A DNA stretch of 64,000 nt from Anarhynchus alexandrinus (taxonomy: Eukaryota; Chordata; Aves; Charadriiformes; Charadriidae), in assembly GCA_008711295.1 (NCBI GenBank), contig VUYV01000037.1, forward strand, positions 963,549 through 1,027,548. Direction: 5' to 3'. Numbering within the stretch: position 1 is the stretch's first letter; each line of letters starts with the position of its first letter. This document shows positions 63,001 to 64,000 of this stretch, piece after piece. The notes beneath the pieces are model-generated. The model did not search any database. It saw only the letters and a list, made by a program, of their open reading frames with translations, and was not told the DNA's origin. The position numbers were made by a program, and so were the translations under genes.

Positions 63001-64000
63001 TTGCCACAAAAACCCTGATATCGACTACTTCAGTGTATTTGGTGTTATTACTGGGTAAAGGACCCAAGACCAAATGAGATGCAAGGTTATTAGAAGTGAC
63101 TACTTTTCTGGGAGGGAATCTAGGAGTCAGGAGCGATCATTAGCCGTCGCATCACAAGTCTCCCAAGCAGATCTGTGTCACAGAAATCTGCCAATCTTGT
63201 AATGCTGTGTTTCTCCTGGCACCACCACTGGAGAAAGCAACCAGAGCTCCGGCAGCACCAAAAGAGAATGGGCATGCTACTTCCACAGCTCTGAAGATAT
63301 AGGTAGATGTCCACTGCCCCACCACCTTTCAATGACTTCCTCTCAGAAGACACAAAAAACCCCGCTCCAGCCTTTTTTTTTTTTTTCCCCACTTATTCTC
63401 ATAGAAGTTTTCTGCTTTCTCTTCTCATTTCTTCTTGTTACAACTTCTGTCCTCATTTTTCTCCATGTGCTTATGGAAAAACAAAAGCCAACACTCCTCT
63501 AACACATTTCCTCTATTAAACATCAGCAACAGTGAGACTCCACCCATTCCGTTTTCTCCTTCAACACCTGCAGAAGGACTATAATCTCTGAGGCATAGTT
63601 TGGTAGACAAGTTCTGATTAATTAGCTGTATCAAATAGTCTGCTAATATAAACACAGCTCGCATCAGCATGTGTATTCCTGCCAGCATAACAAACAATTC
63701 TCCCTCCTTCTTCCTCTCCCTTGCTTTGCTTTTGACAGTGCAGTCAGCTCATGTAAGCGCATCCATGCTAGTGCCTGGGCTAGTAGAGAAGCACGAGGGA
63801 AACATGCGTTATATTCTTGAGCAATGTGATCCTCTAATAAAACACTCCCTTTAAAGTCTGTAAGATAATTAGTCCCGATTATTCTACCTGATACTTTATC
63901 CGATGTGTTTCCTCTCTAGATCTTCACAAAAAACCCAAAGCTTGTGTTTAATGACCCATGGGAGAAAAGAAGAGCATCCTTCTCTCCTTTACATAGTCTC
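60021..64000. other. Non-coding sequence without recognisable gene
   Basis: About 4 kb. It includes a T run at 60,361, a GC-richer patch at about 60,580-60,720 with a GGTGGTGGTGGTGCTG stretch, an AAC repeat at about 62,391-62,406, the G-rich tract at 62,538 and a T14 run near 63,370. No transposon or gene is recognised. Confidence 0.55.
62538..62558 (+). repeat. G-rich tract with quadruplex potential
   Basis: G7, T, G6, T, G6 on the plus strand. The runs can be split into at least four G-triplets with short loops. Confidence 0.7.

Overview
The window looks like AT-rich, non-coding DNA from a bird nuclear genome. The best evidence is four CR1 LINE remnants and one remnant of a long terminal repeat (LTR) family that I recognise as widespread in birds. 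I found no intact protein-coding gene, rRNA, tRNA, CRISPR array or bacterial feature. Open frames outside the transposons reach at most about 160 codons, overlap one another on both strands, and match no protein family I know. The stretch is best read as a gene desert or the inside of a very large intron. The species cannot be told from this sequence.

Layout. 1-11,600: unique AT-rich DNA with a 58-bp CR1 tail at 433. 11,613-12,448: a relatively well-preserved, 5'-truncated CR1 on the minus strand, carrying the C-terminal part of its reverse transcriptase with a frameshift and a stop. 12,450-34,240: unique DNA, a cluster of GATTTAAATC-type palindromes near 14.4 kb, a long A-rich tract at 18.3 kb, a 20-bp tandem repeat at 20.7 kb and a degraded CR1 tail at 25.1 kb. 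34,241-35,420: an old CR1 mosaic that keeps pieces of endonuclease, linker and C-terminal region but has lost the reverse transcriptase core. 35,421-51,400: unique DNA with a GC-richer patch at 43.6-43.9 kb and a poly-C tract containing an N at 42,915.

The most unusual part is 51.4-60.0 kb. It holds a G-rich tract; two abutting inverted-repeat structures, one with an interleaved A-B-A'-B' plan; and a 189-bp insertion with an exact 16-bp target-site duplication. The insert is 98.4% identical (187 of 190 bases) to a segment 4,022 bp further right. The same region ends with an LTR remnant whose left portion is inverted exactly up to the element's terminus, between two 5-bp CATAG repeats. Nothing here forms a working pathway. 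The interest lies in mobile-element decay and in three separate traces of template-switch, templated-insertion or aberrant-integration events.
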